Shown: one piece after another, positions 31,624 to 43,037 of the stretch
How positions within the stretch are numbered: the first letter of the stretch is position 1
How the letters are laid out: each line of letters starts with the position of its first letter
NCBI GenBank assembly: GCA_007449985.2
Contig: VIIQ02000127.1
Coordinates: 1 to 64,000, forward strand
Length of the DNA stretch: 64,000 nt
Reading direction: 5' to 3'
From: Desmodesmus armatus
Taxonomy: Eukaryota; Chlorophyta; Chlorophyceae; Sphaeropleales; Scenedesmaceae
Notes under the pieces: generated by a model
What the model was told of the DNA's origin: nothing
Seen by the model: only the letters and a program-made list of their open reading frames with translations
Databases searched by the model: none
Translations under genes and position numbers: made by a program

Positions 31624-33448
31624 ACTGCTGAATGAGCGGCAAGCGTTGGTCGGGCTTAGGCACGATGCGTGTGCTGCCGTCCTGCTGCACCCACAGCAGG
31701 TGCTGCTGCGCAGCGTCCCAGCGATAAAGCCTGAGCCGCTGCTGTACCCTGGTCTTCTCCTTGCTGCTGCTGTCGGAGGGCATTTGACCGGACTGCAGGT
31801 AGCTGAGGGCTGGGTGATCAAGCCAGATCTCAGCTGCATTACCGCCCGTCGTGAGCGCCTCCTGTGCTGCGCAGGCTGACAAGTGTGCGAGAAGGGCATG
31901 CCAGGTACCCCCCTCACCACTGCTGGCCCCGGTGCTGCAGCCGCCGTTGGCTGCTGCTGTTGAAGTGCCACTGCTGGATGCCGCAGCTGCAGCCGGGGCT
32001 GCTGCTGCTGCACCCCCCCAAACACCAACCCCCTGTGCGGCAGGCCCTGGGCCTGGACCGCCAGCTGGTGCTGTCAAGTGCTGCCACCATGCCATGCTGA
32101 TGGCCATGATGCATTGCAGTGCATTGGCGTCAATGCACTGCCCCAGCAAGGCACACCTGTCCCCGTCTGACAGTCCCGCTGCAGCGGTGCTACCAGGCAG
32201 AAGCCCAAGTGCAACCTCGCGCTCCACAGCTGCAGGCTCTGCCCACCTGGGCATGGCAGGGACAGAGGTGTCCCAGATGGCACCAGGCTGTTGTGGGCGG
32301 AACGCGTATGAACCGCGCCTGCTCATCAGTGTAGGCCAGGCAGCGCGGGGCTGCCCGGGCGCATTACACTGATATTGGGGTGGCTGGTCACCCCTGCTGA
32401 CTGGCTGTGCTTGCCTGTGAGGCAGCAGAGCCAGCTGCACTGTGCGGCCTGCTGGCCGGCACGCCTGACTGATTGCCCCCGCAAGCTGCTTGGGGGACGC
32501 TAAGTTGCACCAAAAGTTCCTCAGTCGGTGCGCAAGGCTCCCAAACTGAGCTGCGTCCACTACGATCGGCTGCCCTATGGTGCTGCAAATGTGCTGGAAG
32601 TCAGTTTGTGCTATCCGAGCATCCTGATGGTGCTGCATGGGGACATTCTCCAGCACATACCCGGGTGGCTGCAGAGGCATCAGCTGCTGCAGAGTGCCGA
32701 TGATGCGCACGACGTCGTACAGCAGCTGTGCCCTGCCCGCTTGTAGCCCTGCTGAGCTGCCTGCCTGAGAGAAGTCCTGACACGGCCAACCGGCCACCAC
32801 CAACCACTGTGCCGTAGGGTGTCTGCTGGCTGCAGCACGGATGCTGCTGGTGCTGACTTGCCGTACATCAGCCGGGAAGGTGCTGAGCGCGTGCTGCAGC
32901 GCTGCTGAGGGGAGCTGCGCTGGGTAGAGGTGCTGGAGCTGTTGCAGCCTGTGCTGCAGGACCTGCTGCGCCTTGGGGTCTATGTCTGAGTAGTAGTAGG
33001 CCACCACTCTAAACCCTGAGCGCAGCACCATCTCCAACCCCGCGCACAAACCCCCAAACGGCTCGTAGAGCACGACACCCTGCTGCTGTACTGCTGGGAA
33101 GAAGGTGTGTGCTACTGCGCCCGTGTTTAGCTGCGCTGTGCAACGGACTCCTGCTGGGTCAGGGCCGCCTTCATAAAGCCCTGTGAGTGGTGGGGCGGCC
33201 ACAGCAGCTGCTGCCGCCGGGACTGGCCTGCTGCAGGCGGCTGCGACCCAGCCAGCTGCTGCTTGTTTGAGCTGTTGTTGTGGCCAGGCCCTGGCAGGGT
33301 GTTGCAGGAACGACTCCCTTGCTGCTTGCTGCGCTGCTGCGGGTGTGTGCTGCTGCTGCTGCTGCTGCTGCCCAGCAGCTGCCTGTTGCCGTGGTGCAGC
33401 TGCCGACTGCGGCTGCTGCACCTGTGCTGATTGTTGCGGCTGCTGCAT
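31622..33448 (-). CDS. C5 cytosine DNA methyltransferase fused to integrase linker
   Basis: A 608-residue frame. Residues 1-120 are Gln/Ala-rich. The catalytic domain follows with ordered C5-methyltransferase motifs: motif I 'LYEPFGGLCAGLE' (128-139, S-adenosylmethionine binding), motif IV 'PCQDFSQAG' (222-230, catalytic Cys223), motif VI 'ENVP' (267-270), motif VIII-like 'QFGSLAHRLRNFW' (301-313) and a motif X-like 'REVALGLLPGST' with 'LGQCIDAN' (410-442). The spacing resembles DNMT3/DRM-type enzymes. After a Gly/Ala/Ser linker, residues ~540-608 read like the stretch between RNase H and integrase in Gypsy polyproteins ('IWLDHPALSYLQSGQ', 'VPKPDQRLPLIQQ'). The domain should methylate cytosine in DNA. 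The frame could begin upstream of 33448, since it is open from about 33568. Confidence 0.85.
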   Translation of the reverse strand: MQQPQQSAQVQQPQSAAAPRQQAAAGQQQQQQQHTPAAAQQAARESFLQHPARAWPQQQLKQAAAGWVAAACSRPVPAAAAAVAAPPLTGLYEGGPDPAGVRCTAQLNTGAVAHTFFPAVQQQGVVLYEPFGGLCAGLEMVLRSGFRVVAYYYSDIDPKAQQVLQHRLQQLQHLYPAQLPSAALQHALSTFPADVRQVSTSSIRAAASRHPTAQWLVVAGWPCQDFSQAGSSAGLQAGRAQLLYDVVRIIGTLQQLMPLQPPGYVLENVPMQHHQDARIAQTDFQHICSTIGQPIVVDAAQFGSLAHRLRNFWCNLASPKQLAGAISQACRPAGRTVQLALLPHRQAQPVSRGDQPPQYQCNAPGQPRAAWPTLMSRRGSYAFRPQQPGAIWDTSVPAMPRWAEPAAVEREVALGLLPGSTAAAGLSDGDRCALLGQCIDANALQCIMAISMAWWQHLTAPAGGPGPGPAAQGVGVWGGAAAAAPAAAAASSSGTSTAAANGGCSTGASSGEGGTWHALLAHLSACAAQEALTTGGNAAEIWLDHPALSYLQSGQMPSDSSSKEKTRVQQRLRLYRWDAAQQHLLWVQQDGSTRIVPKPDQRLPLIQQ

Positions 33449-33560
33449 GGCTGCAGCCTGTTGCGAAACAGCGGAGGGCCCTGTACCCCCCCCCAGCAGT
33501 GTGGCTGCAACTGCTGCGCTGGGGTCGAAGTGGTCGATCCCTGCGGTGGCACAGCTGCAA

Positions 33561-35387
33561 CCGCTCTACGATGATCTGCTACAGCTTACGTACGACAAGT
33601 GGCTCAACAGTGACTACGCGGCAGATCAGCAACAAATCTTGACTTCAGCAGGGAAACAACGCCGGTCTGAACGACTCCCGTTTCGCACTGACTGGTGACT
33701 AATCTGCTGTGTTGAGTGAGGGTGAGCGTACAATACAGTTGTGGTGTTGTGCATGGGGATGCTGTGAGAGCAATATGTAATTGGCTGATCCCAAACATCA
33801 TCTACCTTGTAAGCCTTGTAACCAATCAGCACCCCAAACGTCTTGCAAGTGGACTGCTATGCCTTTCACCACACGTGCGCAGTCAGCACCGATCGTGTTG
33901 CAACACACATGCAGTGACTGTGCATGCTTGCAGATGGTCCACACTCTTACTTGCTCAGCCTGACAGTTGGTGCCACCAAGTGCGGCTGCCGTGATTTGGA
34001 TGTGCCTGGACATCCCATAAGGAGCCAACGAAGCTCTTGGGGGGACACTGCAATCACCTGCATTGCCATTTCAGCTACTTGCTAGTTGATGGTCGGCAAT
34101 TGAATGCTGCTGCAGCTGCCGCCACAAAGGCTTTTTTTCTGCTGCACCCCTGCCTAATGGCTGACTGGGTGAGCCACAGCAGCCAACCAGGCTGTTCCAT
34201 GACATAGCAAACACAAGGCATGCAGTCTCATACTTGCCGCCACATTTGAAATGATGTAGATTCTCACTGGCAGTACAAGTTGTCGAGAGTGGATTGAAAA
34301 CAAAAGCTGACATCAGATGCACAAGCAGGCCCCTTGCGCGCCATGGCCCAGAATCGGCTTACCACCTCCCCCACACTCACACTGTAACGAGGTCAAGGCC
34401 GGTCTGCTCTCACCATGCATTGCTCCAGGTAACGCATGACGTGTGCAACCCACTCATGCTAGTGAGGCCAGCAAGCATGGCAAGCATCAATGTCCTGCTT
34501 CAACCCCCTGCAAGTAGCATGCCATGGCAGCAGCTGACAAGGAGTGTGTCATCTGGGGCTGTGCGGCCATCGTGATGCTGAACGGAAGGGCGTAGTAGCA
34601 CATGCTTTCAAGGTTGAGCAGGCTTCTGCTAGCAACTTGAAGATGCTGTCGTCGCGACATTGGAATTGACGACGTCCACAGGCTGGCCAACAGCATCAGT
34701 GCTGCAAGTGGGGTAGCACCTCAGTGGCATTACGGGGCGCATCCACACTACGACGTACTGAAGCTGTGCCTTACCAGCCACGACACCTGGCTCTGCTTTT
34801 CTTATCCCCACACGCGGCGTGCAGGTGGTGGTGTGTGTGCCTGAAATAATCACTGCTACTGCCCAAGCTTTGATACAAGCCTTGTACACCGAAGGCCCAC
34901 CAGCCGGTGCGACAGTACATTTTCTGAAAACTAAACAGCAAATCATCAACCTGTGTCGTTAAGCACGTCACCGCAGCTGTTCCAAGTTGAAGTCAACCGT
35001 CGGAAGTCAACCGCCGCAAGATTGTGCCCGTCGGACAAGTGGCAGGTGAGTTCTACATTTACTTGCAGGTCACCATAGTTGACTGCACACAACAATACTA
35101 CCCTCGACGACCGCGATTCATGGCACGCAGCATGAGCCACATCTGCTCACTCTGTCCAAATTGCCAGCAGCGCTGCTCGCCCTAAGGGTAGCTGTGGAAA
35201 GCAGACACAGTAGCAATAAAACCAATTCCAAGGTAAGCACACTGCAGCTGAGTGACCTTTGCCGCTGCAGCATCTCCAGGCGCACCCTTGGCAGCAGCAG
35301 CAATAGCAGCTTGAGCTCGCAATCAGCACAGTGTGCTTTGCCTCACAACACCTTTGCATATGAATTGCAGGTCAAAGGTCGTGCACA
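33561..35387. other. Intergenic stretch
   Basis: It starts at the upstream limit of the mobile-element frame. It contains the short repeat at 33691-33714 and no supported gene. A plus-strand frame ending 'LPFRTDW' near 33698 is protein-like for about 50 codons but has no partner exons. Confidence 0.4.
33691..33714 (+). repeat. Short repeat shared with 41010
   Basis: CTGGTGACTAATCTGCTGTGTTG occurs here and at 41010-41033, with weaker similarity beyond (GAGGGT). It may mark the ends of a dispersed element. Confidence 0.7.
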
Positions 35388-36572
35388 ATGATCAACACCA
35401 CTCAGGCCCTGCAAGAGTGGGCCACCGTGCCAAAACTGCTTGATGAAGTCAAGGCCCATGCTACTGCAAGCACAGGGCCTCTACCCGGCAGCTTGGTTGA
35501 CCGGTTGAAAGGCAGCGCCAAGGCTCTGTCAGCAGAGCTGGCAACACCTCTCCCATACATGGAAGAAGATGCTGCAGAACAAGGTGAGCACAGGGCCCAT
35601 GGCATGGGCAGCTGAGGCACCACAGGCACCTAGACCACAGTCTGCAATGTGGCCAGCCAGAGCGCTCAGCCGTGATCAGATTGCTTTCTCAACATGCATA
35701 TGTCTGCTACCAAGCATTGTCGTCCAGGACATTTATATGGTAGCAACCTGCATCGTACGTTTTGCTGCTTCTGTGACAGTCCCATTTGCTGTACAACCGG
35801 GTTGGCACCTCTGCACTGCTACTCTTGTCAGTGCTGTTGAACAGAAAGTGCACGTAGTGCATGGCGTCATGAACGGTAATTTTCCTGCATGAAAGCATGA
35901 CTGTTAAACCATTCATCATGTTGCTGTTCCATGCTGCAGGTTCCCCTGCTGGTCCTGACAGCATGCTGTGAGCTGCTGTCATTGGACAGACATGCAGCTA
36001 CACAGCCAGCGTTGCTCATGGCAGCGCTGCTGATGGAGTCTGCTGCTGAAGCCGTGCCACCACAGGCAGCCAACACCAACAGCAGCTGGAGCAGCAGCGA
36101 GCGGCCTCAGCAGCTGTGGGACCAGATCAAGCGGTCTGGCCTGCTGCAGCAGCTTCCAAGCCTGTTCAGCTGCAACTGCTTCCCAGAGACCCACAGGCAG
36201 GCTCAGCTCTCTAACAGGGCCCAGGTGGACCTGGTTCTGTACATGGACTGCTTGAGTAGAGTGTTCGGGGGGCTGCTGCAGCTGTAGCCCTCCTTCCTCA
36301 AAGCTGATCCAGCTGGTAGCCAGTGTGTGCTGCCAGCTTTGCAGCTGGCCTTGAACACACTGCAGCACATCAGCGCAGCTTTGGCACAGGCAGGGCAACA
36401 GGAATGGATGGCCCGCTGCTACAAACCTGCATGGAACATGGCATTAGCGGCTTCAGATGCTGCTTGGTGTGTGATGGACTGCCTTCCAGACAAGCCAGCC
36501 AGTGGTGAGGGCACCAGTGGCAGCACCGGTGGCAGCAGCAGCAGCAGCAGCAGCGGCAGCAGCAACAGCAGC

Positions 36573-36610
<38 letters not shown>

Positions 36611-37701
36611 TGCTAGTTCTCCTAATGATGTTGGCAGCAGCGGTGTCATTGGTGACACTGCTGCTGCTCTCAAGGTGTTGCAAGCCGAGCAGACAGTGAA
36701 GTGGTGCTGCCTGGACGTGATGCTGCAGGTACTCGTACAGCTTCAAAGCCACGCCGAAGCCAGCAGCACTGCTACTGCTACTGCAGCTGCTGCTGCTGCT
36801 GCCGTTGCTGCTGGTGGTGGTGGTGGTGGTGGCAGCACTGCTGCTGTTGCTGGCAGTGTGTCCGGTGCGCAGCTGCCCTTGGATGCCGGTACGTCAGACA
36901 TGCCCACAGCATTCGGCACCTTCTTTGAGTCCCTGGGGTGCAGCAAGGAGGTGGGGCTGTGGCTGTCAGCCGTGCATAGGCGTGACGCACATTTCTCAGT
37001 GCAGGAGACGCAGCTTCGGCTGCAGGACATGTCATCAGCCGAGGTGTCAGACTGGTATGACAAAGCTGTGATGGAAATGGTCTGCCGGTACCAACAGCTG
37101 GTGGGAGCCCTGTTCCAGCACAACATACCCCACCCCCAGCTAGCAGCCCTTTCTTTGTCAGTGTCAGCGGGCATCCTGCAGTGGCTGTCAAGCAGGCCTA
37201 CTGGTGGGCTGCAGAGCTTGCAGGGTGGGTGTGTCACTGCGTGCCAGGCGGCTTGGTCCGCATGCTCCTACGGGCACTGGAATCTGCAGCAGCAGAACCA
37301 CTCGCAGGTGGAGCAGCAATCAGCCCAAAGGGACAGTCCCAGGGAGCCTTTGAGGACTGCCAACCAGGCTGCCGTGGAACACAGTGTTGCTGTGCTCGCC
37401 AAGCTGCTCAGCGAGTGCCGTGGCTTGGCCGACAGCAGGCAGGCCAGCACTGCTGCCACTACCCACAGCAAAAGCAGCAGCAACGGCGGCGGCGACAGCA
37501 CTAGCATCAGCACGGCCCGTATTGCAGAGGCACTACAGTCATGCCAGCATGTTTTGAGCGTGCTGCAAGCGGGGGCATATGTCACACCAACCCAGGCCCT
37601 GCCAGGCGGTACGCATGGCACCACCCCGGCGGTGCATGTGCCTGCTGCTTAGTGCTGCCAGCTGCTGCAGGATTGTGTGCGCCTGGCGGCAGAAACGGCA
37701 G

Positions 37702-37732
<31 letters not shown>

Positions 37733-38843
37733 TCCCTCCAGCAGCACAGAGCAGTATACCGAGGCTATTATAGGGCTTTGCGCGTCCATGCTGTGTGACA
37801 GGAAGTGTGAGTCAACAGAGTGCCCTCCGCGTACCAGCAGCCCCTTGGTTGCACCTGCTGCAGCAATTACAAGCAGTCCTGAAGCGCAGCAACTGTTTGG
37901 GCTGGTGTGCAGTTTGCTCAAGGCATGCACAAACTGCAGCTGCACCAGCGACGCAGGTGAACGAATGCAGGCCAACTGCAATACTGTATTGGGCATGTGT
38001 CAGCAACATGTTGTCAGCCCAGCAGTGTCTGCCGCTGTTCATCACATGCTGACTGCCGTCCTCGGTGATAGTGCAGTTGGCACTCATCTTGACAGAAGCA
38101 GCAGCAGTAGCACTGGCAGTGCCAACTGTGCCAGCAGCAGCAGCGGCGGCGCTGCTGGCATCCATGCATGCGCATCAGCCCTGCCATGGGTAGTGCTGCT
38201 GGGCCGCTGCTGTAGTGCTGCTGCTATGATGAATCAGCACTGGCAGGACATGGTGGCCTCTGCCACTGGTGATGAACGCGACAAGTGGGTTAGGTACAAC
38301 GGCGCAAACATTGTGAAGAACATGGGGTGGCTGCAGCTGAGTCTGACATGCGTGGTGCGTTGGCTCGCAGACAAGCGCACTGAGCAGCAGCTGTCCACGG
38401 TGGGGTATGACTTGTCCAGGCGGCCAGAGTCACTGCTGCTGCAGTTGGGACTCACAAGCATGGAGTTTCGGAAGTATGTTGACATGTTCGGTGATGTGCT
38501 GTTGAGCAAGTTTCCGGTTGAAATTACAACAGGTGACAGTGAAGCACTAGACCTGGTGCAGTTGTTGCAGAAGCTGCTGAACGACCAGCTGCGGGACGCG
38601 GGCAGGATGCTGGCTTGTTTTGCGATCCCGCAGGTCTGCAACAACCCAGCCTGTGGCAGTATGGGTGGCTCCTCAGAGGCTCAGCTGGTGGGTGGCCGCA
38701 GCTGCATCTGCGCTGGCTGCCGCACAGCCCGCTACTGTGGGAGAGCCTGCCAATGTGCGATGTGGCGCCAGCACAAGCCTGTGTGCACGGCACTGGCCGC
38801 AGCGGCAGCGGTTAGTGCGGCGGCAGCATCAACAGCAACATGA
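35388..38843 (+). CDS. MYND-type zinc-finger protein, frame interrupted by two TAG codons
   Basis: A proposed first exon (35388-35583, starting MINTTQALQEW) is followed by one long frame from 35940 to the TGA at 38841-38843. The C-terminus is a MYND zinc finger (about 38636-38795), with Cys pairs in 'CNNPACGSMG' and 'CICAGCRTARYCGRACQC' and the final 'WRQHKPVC'. MYND fingers bind Pro-rich peptides, and many chlorophycean genomes carry large families of such proteins of unknown function. The body is helical with long Ser, Ala and Gly runs encoded by (AGC)n (36530-36610). Two in-frame TAGs interrupt it, at 36285-36287 ('LLQL' before, 'PSFLKADPAGSQ' after) and 37650-37652 ('HVPAA' before, 'CCQLLQDCV' after), yet the frame never shifts. 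The end of exon 1 is uncertain: joining to the next exon in phase needs the alternative frame reading 'KMLQNK'. It is either a young pseudogene or a readthrough case. Confidence 0.75.
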
Positions 38844-41800
38844 AGTGGGGTGCAGGGCCCTTCATGTATGGCAAATTGGCATTCTGAGCCTGCGATCCAT
38901 TGTGGATGCACGCTCCAGTGCCGTCATCAGACTCAATGTGCCACTGTGACATCAGGATGCTTGTGCTTTTTCGTGCCTCATGGCATGCTGCCAGTTGTGC
39001 ACCAAGGGCTGTACTACAGATACCATCTGCTTCCGAAGCAGGCTGTGGTCTGCCCTCAGGCAGACTGCTGTTGCTGCAACTTGCTGATGTTTGCTTGATG
39101 TAGTGGTTGCAGCAGAATGGCCTTGCATGGTTGATGTCTCTATGGCTGGTACAGTGCGCGGGGTGCTGATGGCAATGATGTTGTTGTATTCTATTGGTAC
39201 ACCCTTGGGCAGCCTGCCCACAGGGTGACCCTGTGTGTGACTTGCGTCAGTGTGGAGGCTGAACAAGAAAATATTGACGCAGCTCGCTTGGGTTGTCATT
39301 GGGGCTCTCAAGGGTTCAACACCAACATGCCATGTACGACATTGCTGCACACTGCAGCCTGCAGGCTGAGCCTCATAGTGGTGTTTGCCGCATGTGCCCT
39401 GCATTGACAGCACAGTAGAGCTTTTCAGCACACCTGTCGTCCAAAGACGGCTTCATGGCCCATGACAGTGGCAGCATGGGCATAAGCTGAGAATGGCATC
39501 ATCAGCACTAGTGCCGTGCTTCCCATGTGGCACATGTATGTGGTGGTTGCAGCGGATGCATGTGTGTGGTGAGTCACAGTGTCATGCTGCTGCATGGGAA
39601 GCACACCTTCCGCACCACCATATGGATGGCGGCGTATGGTACCTACCTGCATGACGGCAGTGCACTGTTTGCGTGAAGGTTTCCTCTTCTTCCGTTGGTA
39701 GTCAGGCGCTGCTGGCATTGGTAGGCTCAGCCTGATATGATAATGCTCCTTGCAGGATTGTTGAAGTCAAAGTCTGGTTGCATGGAGGCTTGACTTCTGG
39801 TGGCAGCCACCTGGAGTACCACAGCCTGCGCAGGCTGTGTGTGCTATGTAGGGCATATGGCATTGCCGCATTTGGGATGCATCGTGCATGCCACTTGCCA
39901 TTGGGCGGGGCAAGATCGCATAGTCAATGCCGCGGTTGCGCTGGACCTGTACAGGCTTGGGGCTGTGTTGGCCTTGCAGTAGGGGCTGATGCTGCGGTTG
40001 AATGTTGCGTGGTGACTTGTGCTGTCGGATGCTGGTGGGGTTCATTGTGAGCTTTTCTAAAACGCCTGGCAGGTAAAGCCACTAGTAGTTGAGGCTTGGC
40101 TGGATCATCTTAGGGGTGGTTCCTGCAGAGCACAGGTGCAGTCATTGAAGTGCACTTTAGAAGTGGTGCGTCACTGAAGTGGCATGTGCGACTGAGCAGC
40201 CTGAGTGGGTGGGTGCTGTCCCAACAGTGTACCAGCAACATGTACCCAGAGTCACTAAGTGGCGTGTGTGTGTGATTTGTCACAGTCAGATGGTGCTTTG
40301 TTCTATTGTTTATGGCTTGCGCTCTGGTGCTTGAGGTGAGGCAGCTTTGGCAAGGGTGAGCGTGTGGCCATGTGCAGTGATGCACCACGCAGCGCTGCCA
40401 CCTTGCGAGTGTCTCAGTGAGACTGGCAGTGGCACTGAAGGCCTAGGGTGTAACAACTGCTGTCTGGCACCAACTTAAAGGGATGGCTTATGAGGAGCTA
40501 AGACGTGATGGCCAAGCCAACACAGCAACTTGCTGCACCACCAGATTTCACTTGGCACAGCTGCACGCCACGTCACGCCTCTGCCTCTGCTGCTGTTCCC
40601 TGGAGCTGTCCTCACACACTGTGTGGGTTAACGTTGAGTGGTCCTGGGGCCCTGATTAAAAACTAATATTATTAATGCTGCTAATTCAACGTTAACGCTA
40701 ACGTTACATTAACTTTCAGCCACCCTACCAGGTGCATTTGGTTACTGCGCTGCCGAGGAGGGTGCATGACTTACCGGTTGTCGCCAACAGGTTCAAGATC
40801 ACAGCCTGAATCACTACCAGCCCGGCTAGCTTGTCCTAGGCTCTCCATGCGCTGCTGCAAACACTCCCGTGACGATGATCTGGTGGGGCTAAGCACAGCA
40901 CAATGTGCAAGGCAAGTAGCTCCAGTAGTAACAAGGCGATGCAACAATGCACTCTTCACAATCGCTTCAGAAGGATTGTGCCGATACTGACACCTCAATT
41001 GTCGTACTGCCTGGTGACTAATCTGCTGTGTTGTTCACTGAGGGTATGGATTTTGTGGTTGTAATCCAACCATTGGATCACAGCTCAGGTATGACTGTTG
41101 GATGCATCAAGGACCGCACATCCCTTCTTCAGGCTGCAGGTCCTACTAGTAGTCACTGACAAACTGCAGTGGTGACCTGCCCAGGGGAATGCTGCCACAT
41201 GCCGACATGCAAGGTGCTGCCACTCAGCATGCGTGCAGCACCCACCGTTCAAAGTGCTGCCTCGCGGCTCGTCAGGTTCGTGCCTCTGTGTATTTCAATT
41301 GCTGTGTTCAGCATACAACCAAGGGTTGGTGACGGAGACCATCAGAACGCCAACAGCAGCCTTGCAGACACCGTGAAACCAGGATGCTTCTGCAGAAGCC
41401 TCACGCCTGGCCACAAAAATGAATACCTGGCCGCCACCGCTGCATCCGTAATGGTGCTGCAACCCGCACTTGATGTGCCAGCGTCTACATGCACTGTGCA
41501 CACCCCCTTCCTCTCCCTGGCACAACAAGGTACCGCCCGCCCTGCACTCTTTGGCTGCATGTGGCAGCCAGTGCTCGCCTCGCTGCTGCAACGCTGCGGC
41601 CTGTCACTCTACAGGGGGCTGCCACCAGACGCCTTCTACGGCATTGCCGTGTGCACTAGTTGAAGCGCTGATGTTGCCATGACTGTAGCTGCCTGCTGCG
41701 CCACCTCAAGGCCACTGTTCTTGGCATGCCAGTGTAGCAGGTGACGCCACCCAGGCTCGTCACCAGGGTCTTGCACAGCACAGTGGCAGCACAGTACGCA

Positions 41801-42061
41801 CATACAGCAAAGAGTACAACATATGCTCAGCAAACCAGCAAAACTGTTGATGACTGAACATGCTTATAATGAAGCTGCTCTTGGTGGTCAGATTACCTGT
41901 GGTGTGCTGCAGGTTCTCACAAGGTGCATGCAAGATCGCAGGTCCATGCCAACCGCTGGCTGTTTGGGGCATAGGCTGTGGCATGTCAAGGATGTTGTTT
42001 GCTACAAATCCTGCAACGTGTCTAAAAGGTTGGACACTTTGTGGTTGATGTATATTCACCG
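38844..42061. other. Intergenic stretch, no supported gene
   Basis: Visible items are the inverted repeat at 40627-40696, the short repeat at 41010-41033 and a possible isolated minus-strand exon at 40888-40775 that ends in a perfect GTAAGT donor and reads hydrophilic sequence ('RECLQQRMESLGQASRAG'). The last is too weak to call a gene. The 164-codon plus frame at 41169-41663 shows no family features. Confidence 0.4.
40627..40696. repeat. 11-bp inverted repeat around AT-rich core
   Basis: GTTAACGTTGA (40627-40637) is inverted at 40686-40696, around an AT-rich centre with ATTAAAAACTAATATTATTAAT. It could be a MITE-like remnant or a small hairpin. Confidence 0.6.
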
Positions 42062-42240
42062 TTGTACACGGCGCGCGATGAACATCGCCGAGTACGTACT
42101 CGCCGATCACGTATACGGTGTCGGTCATCAACCGTTGGACATCGGCGCTGATTATCGGCCGATGTTCAGTGACGTTCAGCCGATCTTCAACATACACGTG
42201 TACATCGGGCCAACATCGGCGATGTCCAGCCGATGCCCGA
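42062..42240. repeat. CpG-rich cluster of CGATGT/ACATCG motifs
   Basis: Within 180 bases the motif CATCGGC or its complement GCCGATG recurs about ten times in both orientations, unlike the CpG-poor surroundings. No frame fits a protein. Transposon sub-terminal repeats or a protein-binding array are possible. Confidence 0.6.
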
Positions 42241-42461
42241 ATAACTCCAGCAAGGCAACAGCTAAGGTGTGACATAAGTAAGGGCAGGCACGCGGGTGAT
42301 GCCATCTACCACAAGACAGCGCAACACCGATGCGTCACCACCTGATCAGGACAGGCAAGTCAGCAAACAGCTAGGACACAAGCTTCAATCCCAAGATGCT
42401 TCTATCATGCTTTCAAGCCAAGTAGAAGTGCGTGGGCTGCTGGACTAGCGACAGGCAGATG

Positions 42462-43037
42462 TCACCAGCCAGACGTTACCCCAGGGGCGCACCCCTCAGC
42501 CCTGCCGGCTGCTGCACCACACTCGACTCCTCCTACGGCTCTACAACAAGACCCCATGTGATGGCACAGATATGTCGCGCTCGGGCAGGGACTGTGCACT
42601 GCACTTGAACCCATGCTGAACCAACACCTGCAGCCCAGGGCAACAGCGGGCACGCATGGCATGCTTGGGAGCTGCTGAGGCAAGCGTAGCAGTCCTGGAG
42701 CAAGCAGAGCTGCCGCAGGTGCTGCACCTGCTTGCCAGCAGGGAGTATTTGCTGCCAAGCATTTGGTGGCACTCCGCACTGCTGGGTGGCAGGGGTGCGG
42801 CAGCTTACTGCTTGCTGTCAGGTCTGAATATGCTGCTGCTAACGATGTGCCTTCCCGAACCATGCCAAGGCTGTCACACAGTGACAACCAGTTCAGCTGC
42901 TGCAGCTGCTGCAGATGGGACAGCAGCTGTGTTGCCGCAGATGCATCCCCGATTCCCAAGCAACCGTGCAGGTCCCGGACCGTCCCTTGAGTCATGTCCA
43001 TCAGAGATGCTGCAGTAGAGTCCTGCCAGTCAGCCAA
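42462..43037 (-). pseudogene. Decayed LRR gene fragment
   Basis: The minus strand reads 'LQQLQQLNWLSLCDSLGMV' followed by 'YSDLTASSKL', closely like 'LTHLTRLDLQDSMGH' and 'YSALTASSKLHHLDIS' in the gene at 45566. A related stretch ('CCPGLQVLVQHGFKC') follows in another frame. Frame changes and missing repeats make it a remnant. Confidence 0.6.

Larger units (their letters stand above)
30009..33560 (-). mobile_element. Decayed element: DNA methyltransferase + DDE integrase + PHD finger
   Basis: Read on the minus strand, one domain series is laid end to end: Gln/Ala-rich leader, C5 cytosine methyltransferase (33448-31900), a Gypsy-type pre-integrase linker, H2C2 zinc module, DDE integrase core, a GPY/SH3-like module, a PHD finger and a Tudor-like segment. 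In-frame stops occur between linker and zinc module (TAG near 31624) and inside the integrase (TAA near 31053), and the frame shifts once near 31440. No reverse transcriptase, RNase H, gag or LTR was seen. It is therefore either a 5'-deleted Gypsy retrotransposon or a Ginger-like cut-and-paste transposon. The series opens after a TAG near 33570. Capture of cytosine methyltransferases by retrotransposons is known from charophytes and dinoflagellates. This copy looks inactive. Confidence 0.85.

Noticed and set aside
33183..33698. Plus-strand frame opposite the methyltransferase
   Set aside because: Mostly Ala/Cys runs from (CTG)n on the complement. Only the last 50 codons look protein-like and have no partner exon.
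35940..38843. Firm claim of a changed nuclear genetic code
   Set aside because: Intact genes here use only CAG/CAA for Gln, and two gene models end in TAA or TAG. Pseudogenes explain most cases.
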